Source of the DNA: Confluentibacter sediminis | Lineage (GTDB): Bacteria; Bacteroidota; Bacteroidia; Flavobacteriales; Flavobacteriaceae | NCBI RefSeq assembly: GCF_003258355.1 | Contig: NZ_QKPO01000004.1 | Span: 1 to 64,000, forward strand | DNA: 64,000 nucleotides | Direction: 5' to 3' | Part shown: in pieces, positions 43,546 to 51,680 of the stretch | Layout of the letters: each line of letters begins with the position of its first letter | Numbering within the stretch: position 1 is the stretch's first letter | The notes under the pieces: model-generated | Told to the model about the DNA's origin: nothing | The model's database searches: none | Seen by the model: the letters and a program-made list of their open reading frames with translations, nothing else | Position numbers and translations under genes: made by a program

Positions 43546-43641
43546 TTAAATGGATTTTGTTAAAAAATAAAATAAGATGATATAAACAGCATTGGCTACT
43601 AAAACCAAGGTATACATCTTATTCCATTTATAATGTTTCAT
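43546..43641 (-). CDS. 31-residue single-pass membrane peptide
   Basis: The small frame encodes MKHYKWNKMYTLVLVANAV followed by YIILFYFLTKSI. A short basic N-terminus is followed by one hydrophobic helix of about 20 residues. It fits exactly between the PIG-L stop side (5 bases away) and the symporter start (4 bases away) with ATG and TAA. This tight fit in an operon argues that it is translated. It may be a small accessory subunit of the symporter. No homology search could be done. Confidence 0.6.
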   Translation of the reverse strand: MKHYKWNKMYTLVLVANAVYIILFYFLTKSI

Positions 43642-43646
43642 CCGTT

Positions 43647-46172
43647 TTATTGTTTTAGATTTTCTTTTAGTTTTAAATCTTCTTTACCAATAGATAGCAT
43701 GTTAGCAAATAATCGATACGCTCCGGAAACACCTTCGGGGAATTCTCTAAAAAAGCTTAATCCCGTATAAATATAATAGCCTTTTCCATATTTGGCAACT
43801 AATAAGCTACCATCTAAAGGGGCTTCATTTTTGTCATGCATAGATAAGATTGGTGTAAATTCTTTTGACCATTCACTAGGGAAATATAAACCACGCTCTT
43901 GTGTCCAGCCTTCAAAATCTTGTTGGGTTATTTTATTTGGATAATTTAATAAGGGGTTTTCAGGATTTAAAAAACGAACCTCTGCATTTTCATCTGTAAC
44001 CCGATCTCTAGATAATTTTAACTCATAAGGTGCCAATTTATCAACTTTTAATCTAGAATTGGTATTGTATTGAACAATCATATTGCCACCTTTTTCCACA
44101 AAATCGAATAATAATTGTTGTTTGAATTTCAATTCATCAACCGTATTATAAGCTCTAACCCCAATTACAACAGCATCAAACCGACTTAACATGTCGGCAT
44201 TAATATCTTCAGGATTGATTGTTAATACATTATAGCCAATTTGTTTTAAACTTTCTGGAACGACATCGCCCGCACCAGCTATATAAGCGATATTATCCCC
44301 TTTCTTTTTAATGTCTAATCGTACAATTTTACTTTCACTTGGTTCTAAAACCGTTTGGAATGGGATATGGTCGTAATCAATTTCTATAAGTTCTTTAGTA
44401 TATATATTATCATTAACATGAACGATAGGATGGATGTAACCTTCACTTTGATTTTTTGGTGGAATGATAGTAAAAATCAATGTTTGTTCTTCGTCTTTGT
44501 GGGCAATAGAAATATTTTGTTTTTCAGGAGACACACTCCAATCTTTTGGATGATTGATTTCAACAAACCCCGTTAAATTATCTTTTCCAGCTTTTACAAT
44601 GATTTCCACATTTTTTTGTTTGTCATTCTCAAAAATGATAACTTTTTCATGGATTTTTGCCGATGCTTCAGGAACAATTTCAAATGGACGATACAATTCG
44701 CCTTTATCTGGCTTGCCATATCGATAAATAACAGGTTTGGTAATGCGAATGGGCAAGTTGTTTATTTTTAAATTGAAATCGACAGAGACGTGCCGTGGTG
44801 TTTCTGGTAAACCTATTAAATTTTTATCATCCACCTGGTACATACCTAGTGTACCTTTTTCTTTTAACCAATAAGGTGAAGTATAGGTTTCATCTTTTGA
44901 AATGCTATAGTCCGTTTTGAAATTTTCTCTAACGTTTGGTTTTAGTGTTGTATTTTTTGAAACTGTTTTTCCATCAGTTTGTGAAATGCTTACCAGTTCG
45001 ATAGCAGCGTTGCTTCTATTTATTGCTTCAATATTGATATGGATATGGCTGTTTGGGGTGCTTGAATTCGTTTCAGCTGAGGCTTCTAAATACAATCCTG
45101 CACAAGCCTCTATAATTGATTTTAATTCTTTTGTTTTTATAGTTTTCCAATGCTCATCTTCAATGTTTTGAAGTAATTGGTAAGCTTTCATTAAATCCGT
45201 AAGATGTACCGATGGATTTGTGAAATTGAATTCCTTTTCAACTTTATGTAGAATATCGCCGATGGCTTTTCCGCCTTTTACACGATTCCAAGAGGTGTCT
45301 ATTCCCGCAAAAATATCTTGGTTATTTGCTAAAGTATCGCCTTTTAAAAACTCAATATATTCGTTTTGTGAACCTCTATTGGTTAGCCTGCCAAATCCTT
45401 GGCTTAAGTGTTGACTACTCGCTAATGAAGATACTTCGTTATTGGATAAGCCTTTCAGCGGATAGTATGCACCAACATCAAAAGTTATTAAATTGGTTTT
45501 ATCGGCTTTTTCAAAAGCTTCTGGACTGGAATACGCCCACGGACTTGTATTGTAAAATAAGCGTTTTGGTTGCCAAACATCAGCAATTTTAAGTAATTCT
45601 GGATAAGAAGATGTATCATTTGCTAAATCGAAAGCTTCAAAACTTAACATTGCAGAACTGGTGTGGTGTCCGTGGGTGGTGCCTGGAGTTCTATGGTCAA
45701 AACGGTTAATGATGATATCTGGTCTAAATTTTCTAATGGTTAAAACCACATCACTTAATACATCATCTTTATTCCAAATAGCTAAAGTCTCGTCTGGTTC
45801 TTTTGAAAAACCAAAATCGTTAGCTCTTGTAAAAAACTGTTCACCACCATCGATACGCCTGGCAGCCAATAATTCTTGAGTTCTTATAACGCCCAATAAA
45901 TCTCTAATCTCTGGTCCAATAAGGTTTTGTCCGCCATCACCTCGTGTCATGGCTAAATAACCAGTTCGAGCTTTTTCATGATTGGACATATAGGAAATGA
46001 GCGATGTGTTTTCATCATCTGGATGTGCTGCGACATATAAAACAGATCCTAAAAAATTTAGTTTTTGTATAGATTGATAAATGTCGGCTGTTGAAGGTTT
46101 TTTAGGTTGTTGTGCGTGAATAATGCTGGAAAAAAGGGCACATAAAAATACAATGAGTATCTGTTTTCTCAT
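43647..46172 (-). CDS. PIG-L (LmbE) family deacetylase with C-terminal GATase-like domain
   Basis: The 841-residue exported protein has a signal peptide (residues 1-20) and a PIG-L deacetylase domain (about 30-260). The metal site is AAHPDDENTSLISYM with the HPDDE motif, and the second histidine region is THGHHTSSA. A beta-rich middle follows (about 350-600). The C-terminal segment VVIGVRAYNTVDELKFKQQLLFDFVEKGGNMIVQYNT looks like a GATase1-like domain. PIG-L enzymes remove N-acetyl groups from amino sugars. It heads the operon with the small membrane peptide, symporter and Gfo/Idh gene, which suggests outside deacetylation followed by uptake and oxidation. Confidence 0.9.
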   Translation of the reverse strand: MRKQILIVFLCALFSSIIHAQQPKKPSTADIYQSIQKLNFLGSVLYVAAHPDDENTSLISYMSNHEKARTGYLAMTRGDGGQNLIGPEIRDLLGVIRTQELLAARRIDGGEQFFTRANDFGFSKEPDETLAIWNKDDVLSDVVLTIRKFRPDIIINRFDHRTPGTTHGHHTSSAMLSFEAFDLANDTSSYPELLKIADVWQPKRLFYNTSPWAYSSPEAFEKADKTNLITFDVGAYYPLKGLSNNEVSSLASSQHLSQGFGRLTNRGSQNEYIEFLKGDTLANNQDIFAGIDTSWNRVKGGKAIGDILHKVEKEFNFTNPSVHLTDLMKAYQLLQNIEDEHWKTIKTKELKSIIEACAGLYLEASAETNSSTPNSHIHINIEAINRSNAAIELVSISQTDGKTVSKNTTLKPNVRENFKTDYSISKDETYTSPYWLKEKGTLGMYQVDDKNLIGLPETPRHVSVDFNLKINNLPIRITKPVIYRYGKPDKGELYRPFEIVPEASAKIHEKVIIFENDKQKNVEIIVKAGKDNLTGFVEINHPKDWSVSPEKQNISIAHKDEEQTLIFTIIPPKNQSEGYIHPIVHVNDNIYTKELIEIDYDHIPFQTVLEPSESKIVRLDIKKKGDNIAYIAGAGDVVPESLKQIGYNVLTINPEDINADMLSRFDAVVIGVRAYNTVDELKFKQQLLFDFVEKGGNMIVQYNTNSRLKVDKLAPYELKLSRDRVTDENAEVRFLNPENPLLNYPNKITQQDFEGWTQERGLYFPSEWSKEFTPILSMHDKNEAPLDGSLLVAKYGKGYYIYTGLSFFREFPEGVSGAYRLFANMLSIGKEDLKLKENLKQ

Positions 46173-46361
46173 AAATTTTGTTAGTTGATAGTCAAATATA
46201 TAAAACTATATAGGGGAATGTGATTGTTTTAATGTTTCTTTAACGTTAAAATTGTTGTTGGTTTATGTTATTGGTTGTATATAAACTCAATGAAATCGCC
46301 AAAACTAAAAACCACAACTACCAACCATCAACTATTAATCACCACTAACCATCAGCCATAA

Positions 46362-47429
46362 CTAAAGCCACTTTTTACGTTTAAAGTAAATGAGCATTCC
46401 AACAAATAGCAAAATCATGACCCCCCAAAGAATAAAATAAGAGTATTTGTAATGGAGTTCAGGTATGTAATCGAAGTTCATACCATAAATACCGGCGATA
46501 AAAGTTAAAGGAATAAATATGGAAGCCATAATGGTTAACACTTTCATGACTTCGTTCATTTTATTGCTAATAGTTGTCATGTACATATCCATTAAACTCC
46601 AGATCATTTCTCTATAAATATCAATATTTTCAGTAACTTGAATTAAATGGTCGTAAATATCGCGGTAATAGGTTTTTGTTTTTTTTAGAATTAAGGGGCT
46701 CTCATGTTTTTCAATACGGTTGATAACTTCGCGAAGCGGGAAAATGGCACGACGCACACGCAATACTTCCCTTTTTAAATCTTGAATATCTTTATTGATA
46801 GATTCATCGACGTCACCTAAAAAAATGCGAGTTTCATAATCTTCAATTTTGTCACCCAATGTTTCAATAATACTGAAATACTGATCCACAATAGCATCCA
46901 TTAAAATATACAGTAAATAATCGGCTTGCATGGTACGAACTCGACCTTTCCCTTGTCGAATGCGATCTCTAACAGCATCAAACACATCTCCATCAGCTTC
47001 TTGAAAAGACAGTACATAGTTTTTACCCAAGATAAAGCTTATTTGTTCAGAAATGATGTTTTCTTCTTTGTCATGATACAGCATTTTTAAAACAACGAAT
47101 AAATAATCATCGTATTCATCAATTTTTGGACGTTGTGAAATGCTTACAATATCTTCTAAAACTAAAGGGTGTAAATTGAAATGATTTCCTAATTTTTCAA
47201 TTTCATTAACATGGTTTAAGCCATTAAGGTTGATCCAGGACATAGAGTCTGAATGCTTGAAATCAAAAATGTCTTCAATATTATTTAGTTCTTTATCAAT
47301 ACATTGCTCACTATTATAATCAAAAACTTCAATAAATAATTTTTTTGATGATTTGTCTCCTGTATAAATAACACTGCCAGGCGCTAGTCCTGACTTTTTA
47401 TAACGTTTTTTATTTTTATGCTTACTCAT
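46362..47429 (-). CDS. corA: CorA-type magnesium/cobalt transporter
   Basis: The 355-residue protein has a large cytoplasmic N-terminal domain and two C-terminal helices (about residues 298-318 and 330-350) with the GMN motif in AGIYGMNFDYIPELH, the selectivity filter of CorA channels. Residues SWINLNGLNHVNEIEKLGNHFNLHPLVLEDI are typical for the family. It forms a homopentamer in the inner membrane. It is 20 bases downstream of the MscS gene in the same direction. Confidence 0.95.
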   Translation of the reverse strand: MSKHKNKKRYKKSGLAPGSVIYTGDKSSKKLFIEVFDYNSEQCIDKELNNIEDIFDFKHSDSMSWINLNGLNHVNEIEKLGNHFNLHPLVLEDIVSISQRPKIDEYDDYLFVVLKMLYHDKEENIISEQISFILGKNYVLSFQEADGDVFDAVRDRIRQGKGRVRTMQADYLLYILMDAIVDQYFSIIETLGDKIEDYETRIFLGDVDESINKDIQDLKREVLRVRRAIFPLREVINRIEKHESPLILKKTKTYYRDIYDHLIQVTENIDIYREMIWSLMDMYMTTISNKMNEVMKVLTIMASIFIPLTFIAGIYGMNFDYIPELHYKYSYFILWGVMILLFVGMLIYFKRKKWL

Positions 47430-47449
47430 GTTATAAATGTATGGAATAG

Positions 47450-47992
47450 TTACATAAAATCAAGACCATCATCAATCGCATCCTTTTGAATTAAAGTCAC
47501 GGCTTTTTGTAGCATAAGGTTGTTCGGGTAAGTTACCAAATCACCATTATCTAATCGCAAATGGAGTTGAAACGCTCTAATATCTTCTATGATGCCTTCA
47601 AGCGGAAAGTCTTTATCATGTATTTGGATTTTGTCACCTACTTTATAAGGAAATGAAAAGAACATGATGATGCCTGAAGTAATGTTACTTAAAATAGACC
47701 AAATAGCAAATAAACCAATACCAATAACGGCAAAAATGGAGGAGAAAAGAACCACTAAATCATGGACTTCGGTACCAAAAACAAACGGGATGGTTATGAG
47801 ACCTATTAAAAGCAATGTTACTGAAACATATCTATTAATTAAATGGATACGAGCTAAATTGATACCGTTTTTTCTTGATATTTTAGTGATAAGTGTTGTT
47901 AAGATAAAACGAACAATTAATAAAAAGATGAGAACGAATCCGGTTATAATGAATTCTTCTTGATGGTTTTCAAAAAACTTAAAAATTCTCAT
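47450..47992 (-). CDS. MscS family mechanosensitive channel, compact form
   Basis: The 180-residue protein has three hydrophobic helices (about residues 14-36, 52-72 and 78-115) followed by the MscS beta domain: SFPYKVGDKIQIHDKDFPLEGIIEDIRAFQLHLRLDNGDLVTYPNNLMLQKAV. This is the core pore and beta domain without the large C-terminal vestibule, so it is shorter than E. coli MscS (286). It releases solutes under osmotic downshift. It is the first gene of a likely two-gene operon with corA. Confidence 0.9.
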   Translation of the reverse strand: MRIFKFFENHQEEFIITGFVLIFLLIVRFILTTLITKISRKNGINLARIHLINRYVSVTLLLIGLITIPFVFGTEVHDLVVLFSSIFAVIGIGLFAIWSILSNITSGIIMFFSFPYKVGDKIQIHDKDFPLEGIIEDIRAFQLHLRLDNGDLVTYPNNLMLQKAVTLIQKDAIDDGLDFM

Positions 47993-48082
47993 TGTAACGA
48001 TTTTTTGTAAAGATACATTACAAAATTAACTGAGACAATTTAATTGAAAGGTTTAGGTTATGCTTTGCTATCAAAAAAGAGC

Positions 48083-48664
48083 CTAAAAACTATTTAAAAC
48101 TTGATATACCAGATGTGTAGGCATGCCCATAACATTAAAGTAAGACCCTTCTAGTTTGGCAACACCAATTTGTCCAATCCATTCCTGTATGCCGTAAGCT
48201 CCAGCTTTATCAAAAGGTTTACAGGTTTTTATATAATAATCTATTTCTTGATCGGTTAAATTTTTGAAAGTGACTCTAGTGGTATCATTTAAGGTTTTCT
48301 CAAATTTAGTAGTAGTAAAACAAACCGATGTAATCACTTCATGGGTGACATTGCTTAAAGATTTCAGCATCGCAAAGGCATCCATTTCATCTAAAGGTTT
48401 CCCGAGGGCTTTTCCTTGATGCCAAACAATGGTATCACTTGTTATAAGAATATCAGGCTCTTTTAATTCGTTTTTAAAAGGAATTGCCTTTAACTGTGCT
48501 AAATAATCACTGATTTCAAAATGTTTCAGTCTGGAAGGAAATTCTTCCTTTATGGGTTTTAAACGAATTTCAAAATTTAATCCCAATTCTTTAAAAAATT
48601 GTTGTCTTCTTGGAGATCCCGAAGCGAGGATGATATGATGGTTTTTTAATTTTTCGTTTAGCAT
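48083..48664 (-). CDS. maf: Maf family nucleoside triphosphate pyrophosphatase
   Basis: The 193-residue enzyme has the Maf signature ILASGSPRRQQFFKELGLNFEI at the N-terminus, a central ITSDTIVWHQGKALGKPLDEMDAFAML and the C-terminal DKAGAYGIQEWIGQIGVAKLEGSYFNVMGMP. Maf proteins hydrolyse non-canonical or surplus nucleotides and are linked to septum control. Its ATG shares a base with the stop of the upstream broken UbiA gene, showing that this was a coupled pair. Confidence 0.95.
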   Translation of the reverse strand: MLNEKLKNHHIILASGSPRRQQFFKELGLNFEIRLKPIKEEFPSRLKHFEISDYLAQLKAIPFKNELKEPDILITSDTIVWHQGKALGKPLDEMDAFAMLKSLSNVTHEVITSVCFTTTKFEKTLNDTTRVTFKNLTDQEIDYYIKTCKPFDKAGAYGIQEWIGQIGVAKLEGSYFNVMGMPTHLVYQVLNSF

Positions 48665-49579
48665 TATTTAATTAAAATATACTTGTATAAAAGTAAGGAA
48701 AGCATTCCAAAAAGCATAATTAATTTAAGAATGTTACTAATATGTGTGTAGTCTTTTTTTGTTTTAGCACTTACTATTTGAATGCTTAAATAGAGTAGTG
48801 GGGCAATAATGAAAAACAAGAAATAAATAACTGCTACTAGGTTTTTGTATAAAGAATCAATAACATAATATCCCAATATAAACAGGGTAATATGATAAAA
48901 TAAACAACATATATCTAGCCTTTTCTATACCGATAATTATGGGGAAGGTATGCATGCCTGTTTTGGCGTCACCTTCCATATTTTCCATGTCTTTAGCTAT
49001 TTCCCTCATTAAATTTAATATGAAAGCCATATAGGCATAGTTTAAGATGGTTTTAAAATAGATAAGTTGAATGGTTTGGTTTTGTTCGGTAATATTTGGA
49101 ATCAATTCAAAGACACCTACCAATACGATACTTAAAGCAACTAATACAGAAATGACCAAATTACCTATTAAAAACAGGTGCTTTAAATAGGTCGAGTAGA
49201 CATAAAGTAGGACGGAAATGATAACGAACAAGGAGAAAAATCCACTTCTGCCAACAGCATTTGATAAGTAAGATCCAATACCAACACCAATAATATTAAA
49301 AATGATAAAAAGATTATAAGCTGTTTTTTATGAAATGGTCTTGCCAACAATGATGTTGTTTGGTTCATTAATGAAATCGGTTTCTACATCATTGATGACG
49401 TTAATAATGTTTCCAGCAGCGGCTATACATATGGAGGACATAATTAAAAGAATCATGTGAAAAGTGTCTAAGCTGGTGGTTGCTCCAAAAGGTTCCAGCA
49501 AAGCATACTTAATAAGTAATTGCGTCAAGGCAATCATAAGCAAGTTTTTCCAACGGATGAGGATTAAAATGCTACGCAT
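48664..49579 (-). pseudogene. UbiA family prenyltransferase, interrupted
   Basis: Joined pieces give a polytopic protein of about 305 codons resembling UbiA/(geranylgeranylglycerol-phosphate) prenyltransferases. Both metal-diphosphate motifs can be read: NVINDVETDFINEPNN and REIAKDMENMEGDAKTG. The frame is broken twice. An in-frame TAA at 49328-49330 stands where the sequence otherwise continues without a gap (TIS*KTAYNLFIIFN), and a frameshift near 48857-48880 moves the last 68 codons into another frame. The gene would attach an isoprenoid in the membrane, for lipid or quinone synthesis. Its place between maf and the KdsC-like gene is the usual flavobacterial order. Confidence 0.85.
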
Positions 49580-49646
49580 TTACTTCATAATTAAAAGTGA
49601 AAAAACTAAAAACTCATAGAATCGTTAAAAGCATTTTTGTTTATTT

Positions 49647-49681
49647 CCAACAACCAACAACCAACAACCAACAACCAATAA
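49647..49681. repeat. Short tandem repeat of CCAACAA
   Basis: Four perfect copies of CCAACAA (49647-49674) plus a degenerate fifth lie just after the KdsC-like stop (minus strand). A similar ACCA-rich degenerate stretch lies at about 46300-46355. This looks like slippage-prone spacer DNA and has no CRISPR structure. Confidence 0.85.
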
Positions 49682-50191
49682 CTAAAACTTCCACTTATCC
49701 TGAACTTTTAACACCTGTTCAATAACATCTCTCACAGCACCTTGTCCACCATTTTTATGTGAGATGTATTTAGAAACGCCTTTAATTTCAGCGACCGCAT
49801 CTTGAGGACAACAAGGTAATCCAACTACTTTCAAAACAGGGTAATCTGGTATATCATCGCCCATATAGAGTACGTTTTCTGGCTTAATATTATTGGTTTC
49901 TATGTATTCATAAAACTTTTCAAGTTTATTATAGGCTCCTAAATATACTGTTTTAATACCCAAACCTTCTAACCTAATTTTAACTCCATCATTAGTGCCT
50001 GCCGAGATAATAGCGACATTATATCCAGAATTTACGGCAAATTTAAGTGCATAGCCATCTCTTACATTCATCATTCTTAAAAGTTCCCCCGAATTGGTGA
50101 CGTGTAAAGAGCCATCCGTTAAAACGCCATCAACGTCAAATATAAAAGTAGTAATATGTTGTAGGTATTCTTTATAGCTTTTTTCTTCCAT
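49682..50191 (-). CDS. KdsC-like HAD phosphatase
   Basis: The 169-residue HAD phosphatase has the catalytic motif TFIFDVDGVLTDGSL near residue 15, a lysine-containing region and the acidic motif LYMGDDIPDYPVLK near 108. It has no cap domain, as in KdsC, the 3-deoxy-manno-octulosonate 8-phosphate phosphatase that supplies Kdo for lipopolysaccharide. It overlaps the downstream end of the DUF2520 gene by 20 bases. Confidence 0.9.
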   Translation of the reverse strand: MEEKSYKEYLQHITTFIFDVDGVLTDGSLHVTNSGELLRMMNVRDGYALKFAVNSGYNVAIISAGTNDGVKIRLEGLGIKTVYLGAYNKLEKFYEYIETNNIKPENVLYMGDDIPDYPVLKVVGLPCCPQDAVAEIKGVSKYISHKNGGQGAVRDVIEQVLKVQDKWKF

Positions 50192-50942
50192 GTGTGATTT
50201 GTATAGATTCGGTTAGTAATTCGTAAATCGCTTTATGATGCGGATTGTTATTTAAAAGTTTTAAATGTTTTTTGATCGTTTTTTTGTCATGTCGTTTCGC
50301 TGGTCCTGTTTGCGCCATATAAGGTGATAATTCTTGAACTTTTTTGGCAGTTTCAAGTATCAATGGTTTTAAAACATCAAATTCAGCGCCTTCACTTTCA
50401 GTAATTTCATGCCCGATTCTGTAAAGTTGATTGGTGAAATTATTCACAAAAACGGCCGCTAAATGCAATACACGTCTTTGGTCGCTATTGACTCGTTTGG
50501 TAGGACTACCGATACTTATGGCTAAATTTTTTAAGGTATGATAATCTTCACTCTTTATGGCTTCAATACAAAGGGGCACATTGGCAAAATCGATAGTAGC
50601 TTCTTTACTAAATGTCTGTAAGGGGTAAAAAACACCGCGTCTGTTTTTTTTATCGATATCGTAAAGACTGACGCTTCCAGAAGTGTGTACTACCAATCTG
50701 TTCTCAAAAGGTAGTTTTTGTGATATACTTTTAATAGCATCATCGCTAACCGCTAAAATGTACAGGTCGGCTTCTTTAAGTTGATTGAAGTTATCTATAA
50801 TATCTACATCTGTTTTAAATGCTTTAATAGGGTTTAAATGTCTATTATACCATTGTTTTACAGAGACTTGTTCCGTTTTTTGAAAAGCTTTAAATAAATG
50901 TGTGGCGACATTACCAGCACCAAGAATAGTTACTGAAATCAT
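50172..50942 (-). CDS. DUF2520/Rossmann-like NAD(P)-binding protein
   Basis: The 256-residue protein has an N-terminal nucleotide-binding fold (SVTILGAGNVATHLFKAF) and a helical C-terminal DUF2520 domain with HLAAVFVNNFTNQLYRIGHEI and TGPAKRHDKKTIKKHL. It resembles the NADP-dependent F420-reductase/ProC-like superfamily. The substrate is unknown. It begins the leftward block continuing with the KdsC-like gene, the broken UbiA gene and maf. Confidence 0.88.
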   Translation of the reverse strand: MISVTILGAGNVATHLFKAFQKTEQVSVKQWYNRHLNPIKAFKTDVDIIDNFNQLKEADLYILAVSDDAIKSISQKLPFENRLVVHTSGSVSLYDIDKKNRRGVFYPLQTFSKEATIDFANVPLCIEAIKSEDYHTLKNLAISIGSPTKRVNSDQRRVLHLAAVFVNNFTNQLYRIGHEITESEGAEFDVLKPLILETAKKVQELSPYMAQTGPAKRHDKKTIKKHLKLLNNNPHHKAIYELLTESIQITHGRKKL

Positions 50943-51114
50943 GGTGCTAAAATACAGAAGATATGTGGAAAGTTGAAAATTAAAAGTTCCAAAGTTTCAA
51001 AGTTTCTGAGTTACAAAGCTTTTAAGTTGACAAAATGCTGTTGAGGTTTGCAATTCACATGAAACACTTTTTTGTCTCTTTGCTACTTTGCCACTTATTT
51101 GAAAAAAAATAGCG

Positions 51115-51122
51115 TAAATTTG
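51115..51122 (+). promoter_or_regulatory. -7 box directly before the truncated haemoglobin gene
   Basis: TAAATTTG fits the Bacteroidetes -7 consensus and ends only 5 bases before the ATG at 51128, which implies a leaderless or nearly leaderless mRNA. TTTG boxes upstream lie at non-ideal distances (13 and 24 bases). Confidence 0.4.
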
Positions 51123-51127
51123 ATGCC

Positions 51128-51517
51128 ATGAGGAACGATATTAAAACTAGGGACGACGTATTTTTATTAGTGTCGTCTTTCTATGAAAAAGTTAGAAAAG
51201 ATGCTGTTTTAGGTCCTTTTTTTAATGATGTTATCGTAGATTGGGACACTCATTTAGACCGATTGACCACTTTTTGGGAATCGAGTTTATTTTTAAAAAC
51301 CAAATACTTGGGAAATCCTTTGGAAGCTCATGTTAAGGTTGATAAAGAAAACAATAATATTATCACCGAGTTGCATTTCGGACTATGGTTAAACCTATGG
51401 TTTCAAACTATTGATGAACTTTTTGAAGGTGAACATGCCGAAAATGCAAAACGACGCGCTCGGAAAATGGGAACATTTTTATATTTAAAAATTTTTGAAG
51501 CTAGGCAGGCTAAATAA
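51128..51517 (+). CDS. Group III truncated haemoglobin
   Basis: The 129-residue protein matches group III (P-type) truncated globins: DVFLLVSSFYEKVRKDAVLGPFF at the start (B helix and tyrosine), WDTHLDRLTTFWES in the CD-E region, and the proximal histidine probably in ELHFGLWLNLWFQTIDELFEG. It binds heme and O2 or NO; in flavobacteria it often lies beside respiratory genes. The next gene codes for the cytochrome c assembly protein CcsBA, fitting a role in respiration. Confidence 0.9.
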   Translation: MRNDIKTRDDVFLLVSSFYEKVRKDAVLGPFFNDVIVDWDTHLDRLTTFWESSLFLKTKYLGNPLEAHVKVDKENNNIITELHFGLWLNLWFQTIDELFEGEHAENAKRRARKMGTFLYLKIFEARQAK

Positions 51518-51648
51518 TTTGTTTTAAGTTTTATAACTTACCTAATTTATAGTTTTTCAATTTATTAAAGTCTTTGTTTATGATTAAACAGAAACTAATT
51601 TCCAGTCTTTTTCACAAACTTTAACACATTAAAATAAACTTTAATACT

Positions 51649-51656
51649 TAAATTTG
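51649..51656 (+). promoter_or_regulatory. -7 box of the CcsBA gene
   Basis: TAAATTTG lies 24 bases before the ATG at 51681. An in-frame TTG within it would lengthen the protein by 9 residues but is better read as promoter. Confidence 0.5.
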
Positions 51657-51680
51657 CCCCACCTTAAAAGGGCTTATATC

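Noticed and set aside
44355-45879. Several plus-strand frames inside the PIG-L gene
   Set aside because: They are antisense shadows of a long, motif-rich minus-strand gene and show no protein features of their own.
49647-49681. Possible CRISPR-like array of CCAACAA units
   Set aside because: The units are 7 bases long and contiguous, with no spacers and no cas genes nearby. It is a simple tandem repeat.
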